Source of the DNA: Amycolatopsis sacchari
Lineage (GTDB): Bacteria; Actinomycetota; Actinomycetes; Mycobacteriales; Pseudonocardiaceae
Direction of reading: 5' to 3'
DNA length: 64,000 nucleotides
Assembly: GCF_900114035.1 (NCBI RefSeq)
Contig: NZ_FORP01000010.1
Span: 62,001-126,000, forward strand
Positions 25,370 through 33,530 of this stretch are shown piece by piece; position 1 is the first letter of the stretch; each line of letters starts with the position of its first letter. A model generated the notes under the pieces. That model had not been told where the DNA came from. It saw only the letters and a list, made by a program, of their open reading frames with translations, and searched no databases. The position numbers and the translations under genes are program-made.

Positions 25370-25849
25370 TCAGAGCACCACCGCGGGCGTGACGACCGTT
25401 CGCCTGGCACCCGTACCGCCCACCGAGATGACGATCTGCGTGGTGCCGCGCGGTACCTCGTCGAGCACGAACCGGCCGCCCTCGTCGGACTCCGTCGAGG
25501 ACGACCCGTGCTCGGCCACCCGCACCTCGACCCCGTGCCTGCCCGCGGGCACGAGCCAGCCGTCGATGCGGTGGCAGCGGCCCACCTTCGTCAGGTTGAT
25601 CATCACGGTCAGGTCGCTGACGGTGAACGTGATGGTGCCCTGGTCGACGCTGCTGCGGACGCCCACGAGCTGGTCTGCGCGCTCCCACCTGGCCACCTCG
25701 ACGTCGAGGTTCTCCAGCTCCAGCGCGAACTGGACCCGCTCGACCAGGCCGGGCGGCGGGGGGTCGACCGCCTCCAGCACGCGCCCCAGTTCGGCGAGCA
25801 GGGCCTCGTCGCCGGGATGCGCTCCCTCCGGCACCTTGATCTCGTTCAT
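25370..25849 (-). CDS. Carboxypeptidase-regulatory/Ig-like small protein between sigma factor and CHAT gene
   Basis: 159 residues; start overlaps the sigma-factor stop as ATGA. The N-terminal 60 residues are acidic and helical (DEALLAELGRVLEAVDPPPP), resembling the position of an anti-sigma or recruitment segment. The rest is beta-rich and ends in the pattern ESDEGGRFVLDEVPRGTTQI, which is the classic end of carboxypeptidase-regulatory-like beta sandwiches. No transmembrane helix. It may link sigma factor and protease, but no biochemical function is known to me. Confidence 0.85.
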   Translation of the reverse strand: MNEIKVPEGAHPGDEALLAELGRVLEAVDPPPPGLVERVQFALELENLDVEVARWERADQLVGVRSSVDQGTITFTVSDLTVMINLTKVGRCHRIDGWLVPAGRHGVEVRVAEHGSSSTESDEGGRFVLDEVPRGTTQIVISVGGTGARRTVVTPAVVL

Positions 25850-26451
25850 GCACTGCCCCCTTCGGAGTCCAGCAGTTCGCGCATCGTCTTCAGGCAGCGC
25901 CCCCGGTTGGGCCCGATGCTGCCCCGCGGCATCCGCAGCGCCTCGGCGACGACCCGGTACTCGGCGCGCCCGGCCAGCACCGTGAGCCGCAGCAGTTCCT
26001 GGCACCGTTGCGGCAGCCTGCCGAAGGCCGCCCAGATCCGCCGGTCCCGTTCGGTGCGCAGCACCTCGGCCTCGGGCGCCGGCAGCGTGCTGGGCACGGC
26101 CTCGGCCATCTCGTCGGTCAGCGGCACGGGCGGTTGCCTGCGGCCGTTGACCCGTTGCGCTTCGTGGCGGGCGGTGGTCACGAGCCAGCCGGCGAGCGCC
26201 TTCGGCTCGCGCAGCTGGTGGAGGTGGCTCAGCAGCGCCAGCCAGACCGTCTGCACCACGTCCTCGGCGGCGTGCTTGTCGAGACCCGCACCGCGGGCCA
26301 CGTTCCACACCAGCGGGGTCAGCTCGGCGACGAGCCGGTCCAGCCCCCGCTTGTCCCCGCCGCGGGCGGCCTCCAGGCACGCCGCGAACAGCTCAGGGCC
26401 ACGGAGGCCGTCCCATGGTGGGCCAGCCTCGGCGGTGTGGACTTCCGTCAC
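25846..26451 (-). CDS. Sigma-70 family (ECF-like) RNA polymerase sigma factor
   Basis: 201 residues from GTG, preceded in frame by a stop. Region 2 lies at about residues 30-105 with AAEDVVQTVWLALLSHL and GWLVTTARHEAQR; region 4 lies at about 140-195 with LPQRCQELLRLTVL and RGSIGPNRGRCLKTMREL, the last two being the recognition helix. It lacks regions 1.1 and 3. It is the first gene of an operon with a beta-rich protein and the CHAT protease, and most likely controls that operon or its own regulon. No transmembrane anti-sigma factor is adjacent. Confidence 0.92.
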   Translation of the reverse strand: MTEVHTAEAGPPWDGLRGPELFAACLEAARGGDKRGLDRLVAELTPLVWNVARGAGLDKHAAEDVVQTVWLALLSHLHQLREPKALAGWLVTTARHEAQRVNGRRQPPVPLTDEMAEAVPSTLPAPEAEVLRTERDRRIWAAFGRLPQRCQELLRLTVLAGRAEYRVVAEALRMPRGSIGPNRGRCLKTMRELLDSEGGSA

Positions 26452-26789
26452 GCCAATCGCCCCCGCTCTCAGTGGTCACTCCTCCGCCGGTGCTCGCAGT
26501 ATCCCGCTCTCGCCGTATGAGAGAAGGCTTGCGGCCATCAGATACAAATGTCACCCGATCGGAGTAATACCTCGTTACGCGTGAGCGCCGGCCGGCGTCG
26601 CGCCGCGGACACCGGCCGGCTCCCCCCTCACACCCGATGGCCTTCCCCCTCGGCCATCGCACCTCGTGGCCGTCCTCGCGGCGGCCACGTTCGGATCGCG
26701 TCCGGAGCCTCCCCCGAACCTCCTTCGGCGATCCGGCGAACGGTGGCGCCCGGCGGCCCCCTCGGCTGCCGGCCACCACCAGCCCTTCG
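26452..26789. other. Intergenic region between repeat-protein gene and sigma-factor gene
   Basis: 338 bases without a credible gene. It should hold the promoter of the sigma-factor operon on the minus strand and the end of the papain/repeat-protein transcript. A 9-bp GC-rich inverted repeat (GCCGGCCGG at 26587-26595, CCGGCCGGC at 26612-26620) could be a terminator, without T run. A short AT-richer patch around 26530-26570 is the likeliest promoter site; I cannot assign the elements with confidence. Confidence 0.55.
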
Positions 26790-27389
26790 TCAGACCAGGA
26801 TCTGGTCGATCTGGCCCAGGGCGTTCTCCCGGAACGAGACCGGCAGCCCGTTGGCCTTCGCCAGCACGGCCAGCCCCGTCAGCGGGCTACGCCCCGACTC
26901 CACCGCCGCGAGCCGCTTCCAGCCGAGCCCCGCCACGAAGGCCCACACGCCGGGGCGTGCACTGGAGGACAGCAGGTGCGTGATCACCCGGTCGCGGATC
27001 CACAGGCCCGCCCCCTGCTGGGGCGCGTGGCCGTTGACCGGCTGCGGTATCGGCACCGGCGGGGTGTTGGGGTCCCACGCTCCGGTCGGCGGAGGCGTGT
27101 TCGGGTCCCAGGCGCCCGTGGGCGGCGGGGTATTCGGGTCCCACGCGCCCGTGGGCGGCGGGGTGTTGGGGTCCCACGCGCCAGTCGGCGGCGGGGTGTT
27201 CGGATCCCACGCGCCAGTCGGCGGCGGGGTATTCGGGTCCCACGCTCCGGTCGGCGGAGGCGTGTTCGGGTCCCACGCACCCGTGGGCGGGGTGTTCGGA
27301 TCCCACGCTCCGTCCGGCTTGGTCACCGGCTTCGGCCGCGGCTCCTCCTCGGGGCCGGTGGCCGGCTTCTCGGTCTCACTCGTCGTCAT
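26790..27389 (-). CDS. Protein with eight tandem GAWDPNTPP(PT) repeats and C-terminal globular domain
   Basis: 199 residues; ATG follows GGGGAG. Residues 1-26 are Pro/Glu/Lys-rich and charged. Residues 27-111 are eight copies of GAWDPNTPP, the inner six spaced by PT, the first by T only. Residues about 115-199 look globular and helical (GLWIRDRVITHLLSSSARPG, then VWAFVAGLGWKRLAAVESGR). No signal peptide or membrane helix. It lies 24 bases downstream of the papain-like protease gene on the same strand, so the two are almost surely cotranscribed. Family not recognised; a protease substrate or scaffold is a reasonable hypothesis. Confidence 0.8.
   Translation of the reverse strand: MTTSETEKPATGPEEEPRPKPVTKPDGAWDPNTPPTGAWDPNTPPPTGAWDPNTPPPTGAWDPNTPPPTGAWDPNTPPPTGAWDPNTPPPTGAWDPNTPPPTGAWDPNTPPVPIPQPVNGHAPQQGAGLWIRDRVITHLLSSSARPGVWAFVAGLGWKRLAAVESGRSPLTGLAVLAKANGLPVSFRENALGQIDQILV
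27057..27311 (-). repeat. 33-base tandem coding repeat, eight units
   Basis: Each unit encodes GAWDPNTPPPT; the first unit is 30 bases and the last lacks the PT codons. Units differ at silent positions (GGATCC or GGGTCC, GTCGGC or GTGGGC), so the peptide sequence is better kept than the DNA, which suggests selection on the protein. Confidence 0.95.
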
Positions 27390-27413
27390 GGCTCTCGCTC
27401 CCCTGCTCGCAGG

Positions 27414-28562
27414 TCAGTATGTGGTCTGAACCATTTGCAACTCGTCGTGCACGACGAACGGGCTGACGGGATGACCGCCCGCCCGCGCGTCCGCGAGCAG
27501 CGCGAGCTGGTGCGCGCCACTCGTCCCCTCCGCCAGCCGCAGCCACCCCAGGTCCTCCAGCAACGCCCACGCGCGACCGTCCTTTCCGGACGCCAACAGG
27601 CGCAGCGCCCGCTGCGGCGGCAACCACGTGCGCAGTGCCACGCCCGTGCAGCCGAGCGTGGTGGGCCGGGGCTCGGGGTAGTCCTCGATGAACGCCTCCC
27701 CGTAGGCGATCCGGAAGAATCCCCCCTCGCCCCAGCCCGTGCCCCACGAGTTCTTCGCGATCCAGCAGCCCTGGTCGTCGTCCCAGCCGATCAGGGCCAC
27801 GCAGTGTCCCCCGCGGGTCTCCTCGGTGGTGTGCCGGTAGACCCCGCCCGCGTAGTGGAAGAAGTCCTCGTAGACCACCATGCAGGCGGTCACGGGGCCG
27901 TACCCGAAGATGTGGTGCTTGATCCCCGCCGGGTCGCGGGTCAGGTCCACCGTCTTCTCGGCGTGCACGACCCGCTGCGGCCAGTCCGGCCGCAGCGCGC
28001 CCGCACCCGTGTCGACGTAGGGCCAGCACTCCTCCAGTGCCACCCCGGTCGACACGCAGTCCCCCAGCAGGTCGTCCGGCCAGGCCCCGTCCTGGCCGTC
28101 GATCTGCCTCGGTGTGGCCTGCCCGAAGAACAGGTGCGCCTCGGACAGGTCCAGGTTCAGCTCCGCCGCCCGCCGGGTGTACGCCGCGGTCCCCTCCAGC
28201 ACCGCGACCACCCCGAACGCGGTGCACGTACCGCGCTCCCCCTGGTCCTTGACGGGCGTCGTGTAGTCACCGCCGCACGTCCGCCGCAGGTCGAAGACCC
28301 GCGGCAGCTCCCCCGACGGTGCGTGCGGCGACGTGCAGCGCTGCCCGACCGCCCCGAGCGCGGCCTCGGTCATCAGCCCGGGCAGTTCCGCCCTGGCCTC
28401 GACCTCCGCCGCACTCGGGGCGGGCACCCCCAGCCGCACGGCACGCGAACCGGCCCCCAGCCTGCTCAGGCGGGTCTCCTCCGCCTGCCACGGATCCCCA
28501 AGCGCGGCAAGGGATTCACGGATCGCCGCGATCTCCTCTTCGCAGGAGTGGTGGGTGCTCAT
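27414..28562 (-). CDS. Papain-like (C1 family) cysteine protease, cytosolic
   Basis: 382 residues. The active-site Cys113 lies in KDQGERGTCTAFGVVA, a variant of the usual QGxCGSCWAF; His253 lies in GGHCVALIGWDDD and Asn271 in AKNSWGTGWGEGGFFRI, so the catalytic set is complete. A 75-residue N-terminal segment is helical and could be a propeptide, and about 85 residues follow the catalytic core. There is no signal peptide, so it probably acts in the cytosol. The repeat-protein gene follows 24 bases downstream. Confidence 0.93.
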   Translation of the reverse strand: MSTHHSCEEEIAAIRESLAALGDPWQAEETRLSRLGAGSRAVRLGVPAPSAAEVEARAELPGLMTEAALGAVGQRCTSPHAPSGELPRVFDLRRTCGGDYTTPVKDQGERGTCTAFGVVAVLEGTAAYTRRAAELNLDLSEAHLFFGQATPRQIDGQDGAWPDDLLGDCVSTGVALEECWPYVDTGAGALRPDWPQRVVHAEKTVDLTRDPAGIKHHIFGYGPVTACMVVYEDFFHYAGGVYRHTTEETRGGHCVALIGWDDDQGCWIAKNSWGTGWGEGGFFRIAYGEAFIEDYPEPRPTTLGCTGVALRTWLPPQRALRLLASGKDGRAWALLEDLGWLRLAEGTSGAHQLALLADARAGGHPVSPFVVHDELQMVQTTY

Positions 28563-28769
28563 GCATCCTCCAACAGGGGGTCAAATCAACCGACGCTCCT
28601 ATGACGCGCGGGGGGCCGCGACAGATACACACCGGCAGGAATTTTTTCGAAGCCCCTGGTCGGCCCTCCCCACTTTCACCCGTTCAGCCCAACGGCCGCC
28701 TACTCGCCGTGGTGTGGAGGTCCGATTCGTTCAAGACCCGCCGTGTCCTGCCGGGCAGACTTGGCGCCC

Positions 28770-29117
28770 ATGACGACACTGCCTTCGCGGACACTGAGCA
28801 TCCGCATCGAACGCCCCTGCGACGAGGTCTACAACTTCCTGACGGAGCCGGGAAGTTCTGCGAAATGGGCCTCCGGAATGGACAGCAGCGCGCCCGTCAC
28901 CTCGGCGGAGGTCAACGAGTTCGGCGTGCTCGACCACACCGTGCACCTGCCGGGACAGGACGTGTACGTGCCGATGCGCGTGGTGCGCAACGGAACCGGC
29001 AGCGAGGTCCTGTTCACCCTCTTCCGCCTGCCCGACATGGACGACGCCCAGTACGCCGCCGACGCCGAAGCGGTGATGAAGGACCTGCGGAAGCTGAAGG
29101 AGCTCCTGGAGAACTAG
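28770..29117 (+). CDS. SRPBCC/START-like family protein
   Basis: 115 residues from MTTLPSR. The N-terminus RTLSIRIERPCDEVYNFLTE and the later strand-rich middle with a C-terminal helix DAEAVMKDLRKLKELLE match SRPBCC small-ligand-binding proteins. Some family members are polyketide cyclases or Aha1-like; here none of the specific motifs is clear. It is monocistronic, and its TAG stop shares the palindrome CTAG with the convergent NAD(P)-binding gene. Confidence 0.8.
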   Translation: MTTLPSRTLSIRIERPCDEVYNFLTEPGSSAKWASGMDSSAPVTSAEVNEFGVLDHTVHLPGQDVYVPMRVVRNGTGSEVLFTLFRLPDMDDAQYAADAEAVMKDLRKLKELLEN

Positions 29118-29743
29118 GACCCCTTCGCGACCGAGACCGCGTCGCCGCGGTGGGAACCGTCCTCGGCGAGGCGCAGCAGGTAGTCCGCCAGGTCGGCACG
29201 GGAGATCGTGAAGCTCCCCCGCACGTTCCTGCCGACACTGCTCGCGATGACGCCGGTGTGCGGACCGTCCGTCAGCCGCGGCGGGCGCACGACGGTCCAG
29301 TCGAGCCCGCTCGCGGCGACCCGCTCCTCCATGACGCGCATGTCCTCGTACTCCTCGCGCAGCATCCGGATCAGGATCGGCTTGACAGCCAGCCGGGTGA
29401 ACCAGCCGTCACCCTCCCGGTGCATCCCGCTGTTGCTGACCACCAGCAGCCGCCGCACCTCCGCCTGCCGCATCGCCGTGATGATCGCGGCCGCGCCGTC
29501 CCGGCAGATCCGGCTCGGCCCGCGGCCACGCGGACCGAGCGCCGACACCACGGCGTCGCTGCCGCCGACCGCCGCGACGAGCGCGGCGGGGTCGAACACG
29601 TCGGCCACGACGACGTCCTGGACGGGCTCGTCGAGCCGGGCCGGGTCCCGCACGACCGCGGTCACGTGGTGCCCGCGGGCCAGTGCCTGCCGCACCACCT
29701 CGCGCCCGGTTCCCCCGCTGGCGCCGAAAACCGTGAGCTTCAT
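29114..29743 (-). CDS. NAD(P)-binding atypical SDR (NmrA/HSCARG-like)
   Basis: 209 residues. The Rossmann motif VFGASGGTGREVV starts at residue 5, followed by AVVRDPARL typical of NADPH-binding atypical SDRs. There is no YxxxK, so it may be a flavin reductase-like or sensor protein instead of a classical dehydrogenase. It is divergent from the TetR gene with 89 bases between, which contain palindromic candidate operators, so it is the likely target of that regulator. Confidence 0.88.
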   Translation of the reverse strand: MKLTVFGASGGTGREVVRQALARGHHVTAVVRDPARLDEPVQDVVVADVFDPAALVAAVGGSDAVVSALGPRGRGPSRICRDGAAAIITAMRQAEVRRLLVVSNSGMHREGDGWFTRLAVKPILIRMLREEYEDMRVMEERVAASGLDWTVVRPPRLTDGPHTGVIASSVGRNVRGSFTISRADLADYLLRLAEDGSHRGDAVSVAKGS

Positions 29744-29760
29744 GCCTGCCTCCTCAGGTT

Positions 29761-29797
29761 AGTGTTCACTCACCCGCTATGGTTGGTGAGTACTCAC
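29761..29797. promoter_or_regulatory. Candidate TetR operators
   Basis: Two related sites lie between the divergent NAD(P)-binding and TetR genes: AGTGTTCACT at 29761-29770, palindromic except its centre, and GTGAGTACTCAC at 29786-29797, a perfect 12-bp palindrome. Both keep GTGA and TCAC half-sites, typical of TetR-family binding sites. Assignment to the neighbouring regulator is inference. Confidence 0.65.
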
Positions 29798-29832
29798 TTA
29801 CCGTCAAGGGGACGCTGAGAAGGAGCTGAGAG

Positions 29833-30402
29833 TTGGGCACCCGGGAGGCGATACTCGCCGCGGCGAGCCGGATCATGCGCGAGCAGGGGTACGCCCGCGC
29901 CACGACGAAGGAGATCGCGCGCGCGGCGGGGTACTCGGAAGCCGCGCTGTACAAGCACTTCGCCGACAAGACGGAGATCTTCCTCGGCGTGCTGACCGAA
30001 CAGCTGCCCGCACTCGGCGCGGTGCTCACCGACGTCGCGGCCAACGCGGGCCGGGACACGGTCCGGGCCAACCTGACCAAGGTGGCCAAGGCGGCGCTGG
30101 ACTTCTACGCGGAGAGCTTCCCCATCGCCGCGTCCGTCTTCTCGACGCGCGAACTGCTGGCCGCGCACCGCGACGCCGTGCACGAGCGCAGCGCGGGGCC
30201 GCACCACCCGCACGACAAGCTTGTCGAATACCTCCGCACCGAGCAGCGGCTCGGCAGGCTGCCCCGCTCCGCCGACCTGGACGCCATCGCCGCGCTGCTG
30301 CTCGGCGCGTGCTTCCAGCAGGCGTTCCTCAGCCACTTCGAGGACGGGCCGCGGGACTTCGACGCGCTCGCGAAAACCCTCGTCAAGCCCCTGCTCCGCT
30401 AG
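29833..30402 (+). CDS. TetR/AcrR family transcriptional regulator
   Basis: 189 residues from TTG, with AAGGAG seven bases upstream, so I keep this rare start. The N-terminal HTH is typical: REAILAAASRIMREQGYARA, then TKEIARAAGYSEAALYKHFADK. The C-terminal ligand domain is helical and ends in DALAKTLVKPLLR. It is divergent from the NAD(P)-binding gene and probably represses it and itself from the palindromes in the shared promoter. Its 3' end overlaps the convergent MarR-like gene by 20 bases. Confidence 0.93.
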   Translation: MGTREAILAAASRIMREQGYARATTKEIARAAGYSEAALYKHFADKTEIFLGVLTEQLPALGAVLTDVAANAGRDTVRANLTKVAKAALDFYAESFPIAASVFSTRELLAAHRDAVHERSAGPHHPHDKLVEYLRTEQRLGRLPRSADLDAIAALLLGACFQQAFLSHFEDGPRDFDALAKTLVKPLLR

Positions 30403-30874
30403 CCCGGCCGGCACGCCAGCGCTCGACGAGCTTCGGCATCTCCTCGGCCATGAACGCGAAGAAGTCGTGCGTCTCCTGCAGCCGCGCGCCCGCCCGGGTT
30501 CCGGCGCCGACCGCGTCGATGCCCTCGGCGAGGGTCTTGAGCAGCGTCCGGTAGAGCTTGTCCTGGTGGGAGTACACCTCGAACCAGTAGTCGCTGTGCA
30601 CGACGAACTGGTCCCGCCGCTCGCCCGCCGGCCGCTCGCGGCGCAGCAGCCCGATCTGCACGAGGTACCGCACGGCGCCGGAGACCGCGGCCGGGCTGAT
30701 CTTCAGCGCCGCACCCAGTTCCGCGGCGGTGAGGTGCCCCTCGGGGCTCGCGAGCGTCATGGCGAACACGCGTGACGGCATCCGCGGCATCCCCGCGTCC
30801 GTGAGCATCTGCCCGAACTTCTCGGCGAACCGCACCGCGCCCTCGGCGAGGGGCGCGGGGTCGTCGGTCGGCAT
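30383..30874 (-). CDS. GbsR/MarR family transcriptional regulator
   Basis: 163 residues, start ATG at 30874 with GAGG eight bases upstream (an in-frame ATG at 30892 has no room for a ribosome site). The winged helix reads GHLTAAELGAALKISPAAVS then GAVRYLVQIGLLRRERPAGE, and a dimerisation helix follows. The GbsR-like subgroup often sits divergent to ABC-2 drug exporters, exactly as here. It probably represses the exporter genes via the palindrome at 30931. Confidence 0.9.
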   Translation of the reverse strand: MPTDDPAPLAEGAVRFAEKFGQMLTDAGMPRMPSRVFAMTLASPEGHLTAAELGAALKISPAAVSGAVRYLVQIGLLRRERPAGERRDQFVVHSDYWFEVYSHQDKLYRTLLKTLAEGIDAVGAGTRAGARLQETHDFFAFMAEEMPKLVERWRAGRASGAGA

Positions 30875-30930
30875 GGAACCATCCTCTCTCATCCCCCACA
30901 GCCTCTCTTCGATCTTGACATTTTCCTAAC

Positions 30931-30946
30931 TTCACAAATTTGTGAA
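30931..30946. promoter_or_regulatory. Perfect 16-bp palindrome, candidate MarR/GbsR operator over promoter
   Basis: TTCACAAATTTGTGAA is a perfect palindrome in an AT-rich patch, 20 bases before the exporter ATPase start and 56 bases before the regulator start. A TTGACA at 30915-30920 is a good -35 box for the exporter genes, placing the palindrome over the -10 region. Confidence 0.8.
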
Positions 30947-30966
30947 AACAGCGTAGCTTCGCCGCC

Positions 30967-31863
30967 ATGGACAACGCCATCACCGTCTCCGGCCTGCGCA
31001 AGTCGTTCGGGTCGACCCGCGCCCTCGACGGGCTCGACCTGGAGGTCGCCGCGGGTGAGGTGCACGGCTTCCTCGGCCCCAACGGCTCGGGCAAGTCGAC
31101 CACCGTGCGGATCCTGCTCGGCCTGCTCCGCGCCGACGCCGGGCACGTGCGGCTGCTCGGCGGCGACCCGTGGCGGGACGCCGCGAGCCTCCACCGCCGC
31201 CTCGCCTACGTACCGGGAGACGTCAACCTGTGGCCCACCCTCTCCGGCGGCGAGGTCATCGACCTGCTCGGCCGGCTGCGGGGCGGGCTGGACCAGCGCC
31301 GCAGGAAGGACCTCGTCGAGCGCTTCGACCTGGACCCGAGGAAGAAGGGCCGCACCTACTCCAAGGGCAACCGGCAGAAGGTCGCCATCGTCGCCGCGCT
31401 CGCCTCCCACGTGGACCTGCTCATACTCGACGAACCCACCGCGGGCCTCGACCCGCTGATGGAAGCCGTCTTCCAGGAGGCCATCCAGGAGGAACGCACC
31501 CAGGGCCGGACCGTGCTGCTGTCGAGCCACATCCTCGCCGAGGTCGAGGCCCTGTGCGACCGGGTCAGCATCATCCGCGACGGGCGCACGGTCGAATCGG
31601 GCACGCTCGCCGACCTGCGGCACCTCACCCGCACCTCCATCACCGCGGAACTCGCCGGCCCGCCGAACGGGCTGTCCTCGCTCGCCGACGTGCACGACCT
31701 CAAGGTCGAGGGCAACCGCGTCCGGTTCGACGTCGAGACGCACTCGCTGGACAAGGTGCTGCGGCAGCTGACCGACGTCGGCGTCCGCAGCCTGACCAGC
31801 CAGCCGCCGACGCTGGAAGAGCTGTTCCTGCGCCACTACCAGGTCGAGGTGGGGGCGAAGTGA
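30967..31863 (+). CDS. ABC drug-exporter ATP-binding protein
   Basis: 298 residues. Walker [10 protein letters not shown] is near residue 38, signature YSKGNRQK, Walker [16 protein letters not shown] and H-loop SSHILAEVE follow, then a C-terminal accessory part. These are marks of the DrrA/CcmA-type ATPases that work with ABC-2 permeases in export of antibiotics or lipids. The next gene, the permease, overlaps by GTGA. The divergent GbsR/MarR gene is the likely regulator. Confidence 0.95.
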   Translation: MDNAITVSGLRKSFGSTRALDGLDLEVAAGEVHGFLGPNGSGKSTTVRILLGLLRADAGHVRLLGGDPWRDAASLHRRLAYVPGDVNLWPTLSGGEVIDLLGRLRGGLDQRRRKDLVERFDLDPRKKGRTYSKGNRQKVAIVAALASHVDLLILDEPTAGLDPLMEAVFQEAIQEERTQGRTVLLSSHILAEVEALCDRVSIIRDGRTVESGTLADLRHLTRTSITAELAGPPNGLSSLADVHDLKVEGNRVRFDVETHSLDKVLRQLTDVGVRSLTSQPPTLEELFLRHYQVEVGAK

Positions 31864-33455
31864 ACTCCCTCACCGGAACCCGCCAGCTGGTCCGCCTCGC
31901 GCTGCGCCGCGACCGGGTCGTGGTGCCGATCTGGGTGGTGCTGCTCGGCATCCTGCCGCCCGTCATGGCCTCGACGTACGAGCAGTTCTACCCCGACGCC
32001 GCCGACCGGGCCACGCTCACCGCGGGCACGGCGGCCAACCCGTCCATCGCGCTGCTCTACGGGCCCGCGTTCGACCTGTCCACCGCGGGCGGGTTCACCG
32101 CGTGGCGGCTCGGGGTCTTCCTCGCCCTGTTCGTCGCGCTGGGCTGCGTGTTCACGGTCGTCCGGCACACGCGGCAGGAGGAGGACACCGGCAGGCAGGA
32201 GCTGCTGTCGTCCGGGGTGACCGGGCGGTACGCCGCGCTCACCGCGGCCCTGCTCGTGTCCGGTGCGGCGGCGCTGGTCACCGGCCTCATCGCGATGGCC
32301 ACCCTGCTCGCCGCCGGGCAGCCCGCGGCCGGGTCGATCGCGTTCGGGCTCGGCGTCACGCTCGCCGGCTGGGTGTTCAGCGGCGTGGCCGCGGTGTGCG
32401 CCCAGCTCGTCGAGTACTCGCGCACCGCGAACGGCCTCGCCTCGGCGGTGCTCGGGGTGGCGTTCCTGCTGCGTGGTGTCGGCGACTCCGCGAGCGGGAT
32501 GCGGTGGCTGTCGTGGCTTTCGCCGCTGGGCTGGACGTCGCAGCTGCGGCCGTTCGCCGGGGAACGCTGGGCCGTCGCGTTGTTGCCGCTGGCCGCGGCC
32601 GTCCTGCTCACCGGGCTGGCCTACTGGCTGCTGCCCCGTCGCGACGTGGGGCTGAGCATCTTCCCGTCACGGCTCGGGCCCGCGACCGCCGCGCCGGGTC
32701 TGCGCTCACCGTTCGCGCTGGCGTGGCGGCTGCAGCGGGGGATGCTGACGGGCTGGGTCGTCGGGTTCGCGGTCGCCGGGGTGCTGTTCGGCTCGCTCGC
32801 GAACGGGATCGGCGGCCTGGTCGGCGACAGCGCGCAGGTGCGGCAGATCTTCGAGCGGATGGGTGGCGCCTCCGCGCTCGTCGACGCCTACCTCGCGTCC
32901 ATCGCGGGCATCTTCGGGATGGTCGCGGCGCTCTACGCCGTGCAGGCGAACCTGCGGATGCGGACCGAGGAGACCGCGGTCCGGCTCGAACCCCTGCTGG
33001 CGACCCGCGTGCGGCGACTGCGGTGGGCGGCCAGCCACCTCGTGTTCTCCTTGCTGGGCAGCGCTTTGCTGCTCGCCGTCGGGGGTACCGCGGCGGGCGT
33101 GGCACACGGGTTGCGGGCCGGGGACGTCGGCACGCACATCCCGCCGGTGCTGGGCGCGACGTTCGCGCAGCTGCCCGCCGTGTGGGTGGTGGCGGGGATT
33201 TCGGTGCTGCTGTTCGGTTTCGCGCCGAAGCTCGCGACCGCGAGCTGGTCGGTCGCGTCCCTGTCCCTCGCGATCGCGTTGTACGGACCGGTGCTGCGGC
33301 TGCCGCAGGCGGTGCTCGACGTCTCGCCGTTCACGCACGTGCCGAAGCTGCCGAACGCCGCACTGACCGCCACGCCTTTGCTGTGGCTGACCGGAATCGC
33401 ACTCGTCGCCCTCATCGTGGGGTTGCGGGGTTTCAGACAGCGAGACATCGGGTAG
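31860..33455 (+). CDS. ABC-2 exporter permease (large, two-half type)
   Basis: 531 residues from GTG overlapping the ATPase stop. Twelve or so hydrophobic segments are arranged in two similar halves, each starting with a helix after a basic N-terminal stretch ([15 protein letters not shown] and [19 protein letters not shown]), as in the polyketide-antibiotic exporter permeases such as TetAB-like and EfrB-unrelated ABC-2 proteins of actinomycetes. It forms the membrane channel for the ATPase upstream. A strong terminator with T run follows. Substrate unknown; drug efflux is likely. Confidence 0.92.
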   Translation: MNSLTGTRQLVRLALRRDRVVVPIWVVLLGILPPVMASTYEQFYPDAADRATLTAGTAANPSIALLYGPAFDLSTAGGFTAWRLGVFLALFVALGCVFTVVRHTRQEEDTGRQELLSSGVTGRYAALTAALLVSGAAALVTGLIAMATLLAAGQPAAGSIAFGLGVTLAGWVFSGVAAVCAQLVEYSRTANGLASAVLGVAFLLRGVGDSASGMRWLSWLSPLGWTSQLRPFAGERWAVALLPLAAAVLLTGLAYWLLPRRDVGLSIFPSRLGPATAAPGLRSPFALAWRLQRGMLTGWVVGFAVAGVLFGSLANGIGGLVGDSAQVRQIFERMGGASALVDAYLASIAGIFGMVAALYAVQANLRMRTEETAVRLEPLLATRVRRLRWAASHLVFSLLGSALLLAVGGTAAGVAHGLRAGDVGTHIPPVLGATFAQLPAVWVVAGISVLLFGFAPKLATASWSVASLSLAIALYGPVLRLPQAVLDVSPFTHVPKLPNAALTATPLLWLTGIALVALIVGLRGFRQRDIG

Positions 33456-33475
33456 CCCCAGCGGGTTGGCGGGTG

Positions 33476-33508
33476 GAGAGCCCAGGCTGGTCGGGGGCCT
33501 GGGCTCTC
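33476..33508 (+). terminator. Intrinsic terminator after ABC exporter operon
   Basis: A 12-bp perfect stem GAGAGCCCAGGC/GCCTGGGCTCTC with 9-base loop, directly followed by GTTTTG. Confidence 0.9.
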
Positions 33509-33530
33509 GTTTTGCGGTAGACCTGGACGC

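Noticed and set aside
22832..26584. 1250-residue open frame on the plus strand
   Set aside because: It runs antisense to the CHAT, small-protein and sigma genes, is Arg/Gln/His-rich and has no domain; it is a by-product of high third-position GC.
27057..27311. Possible CRISPR array
   Set aside because: Units are tandem without spacers, 33 bases in frame, and encode a constant peptide; no cas genes.
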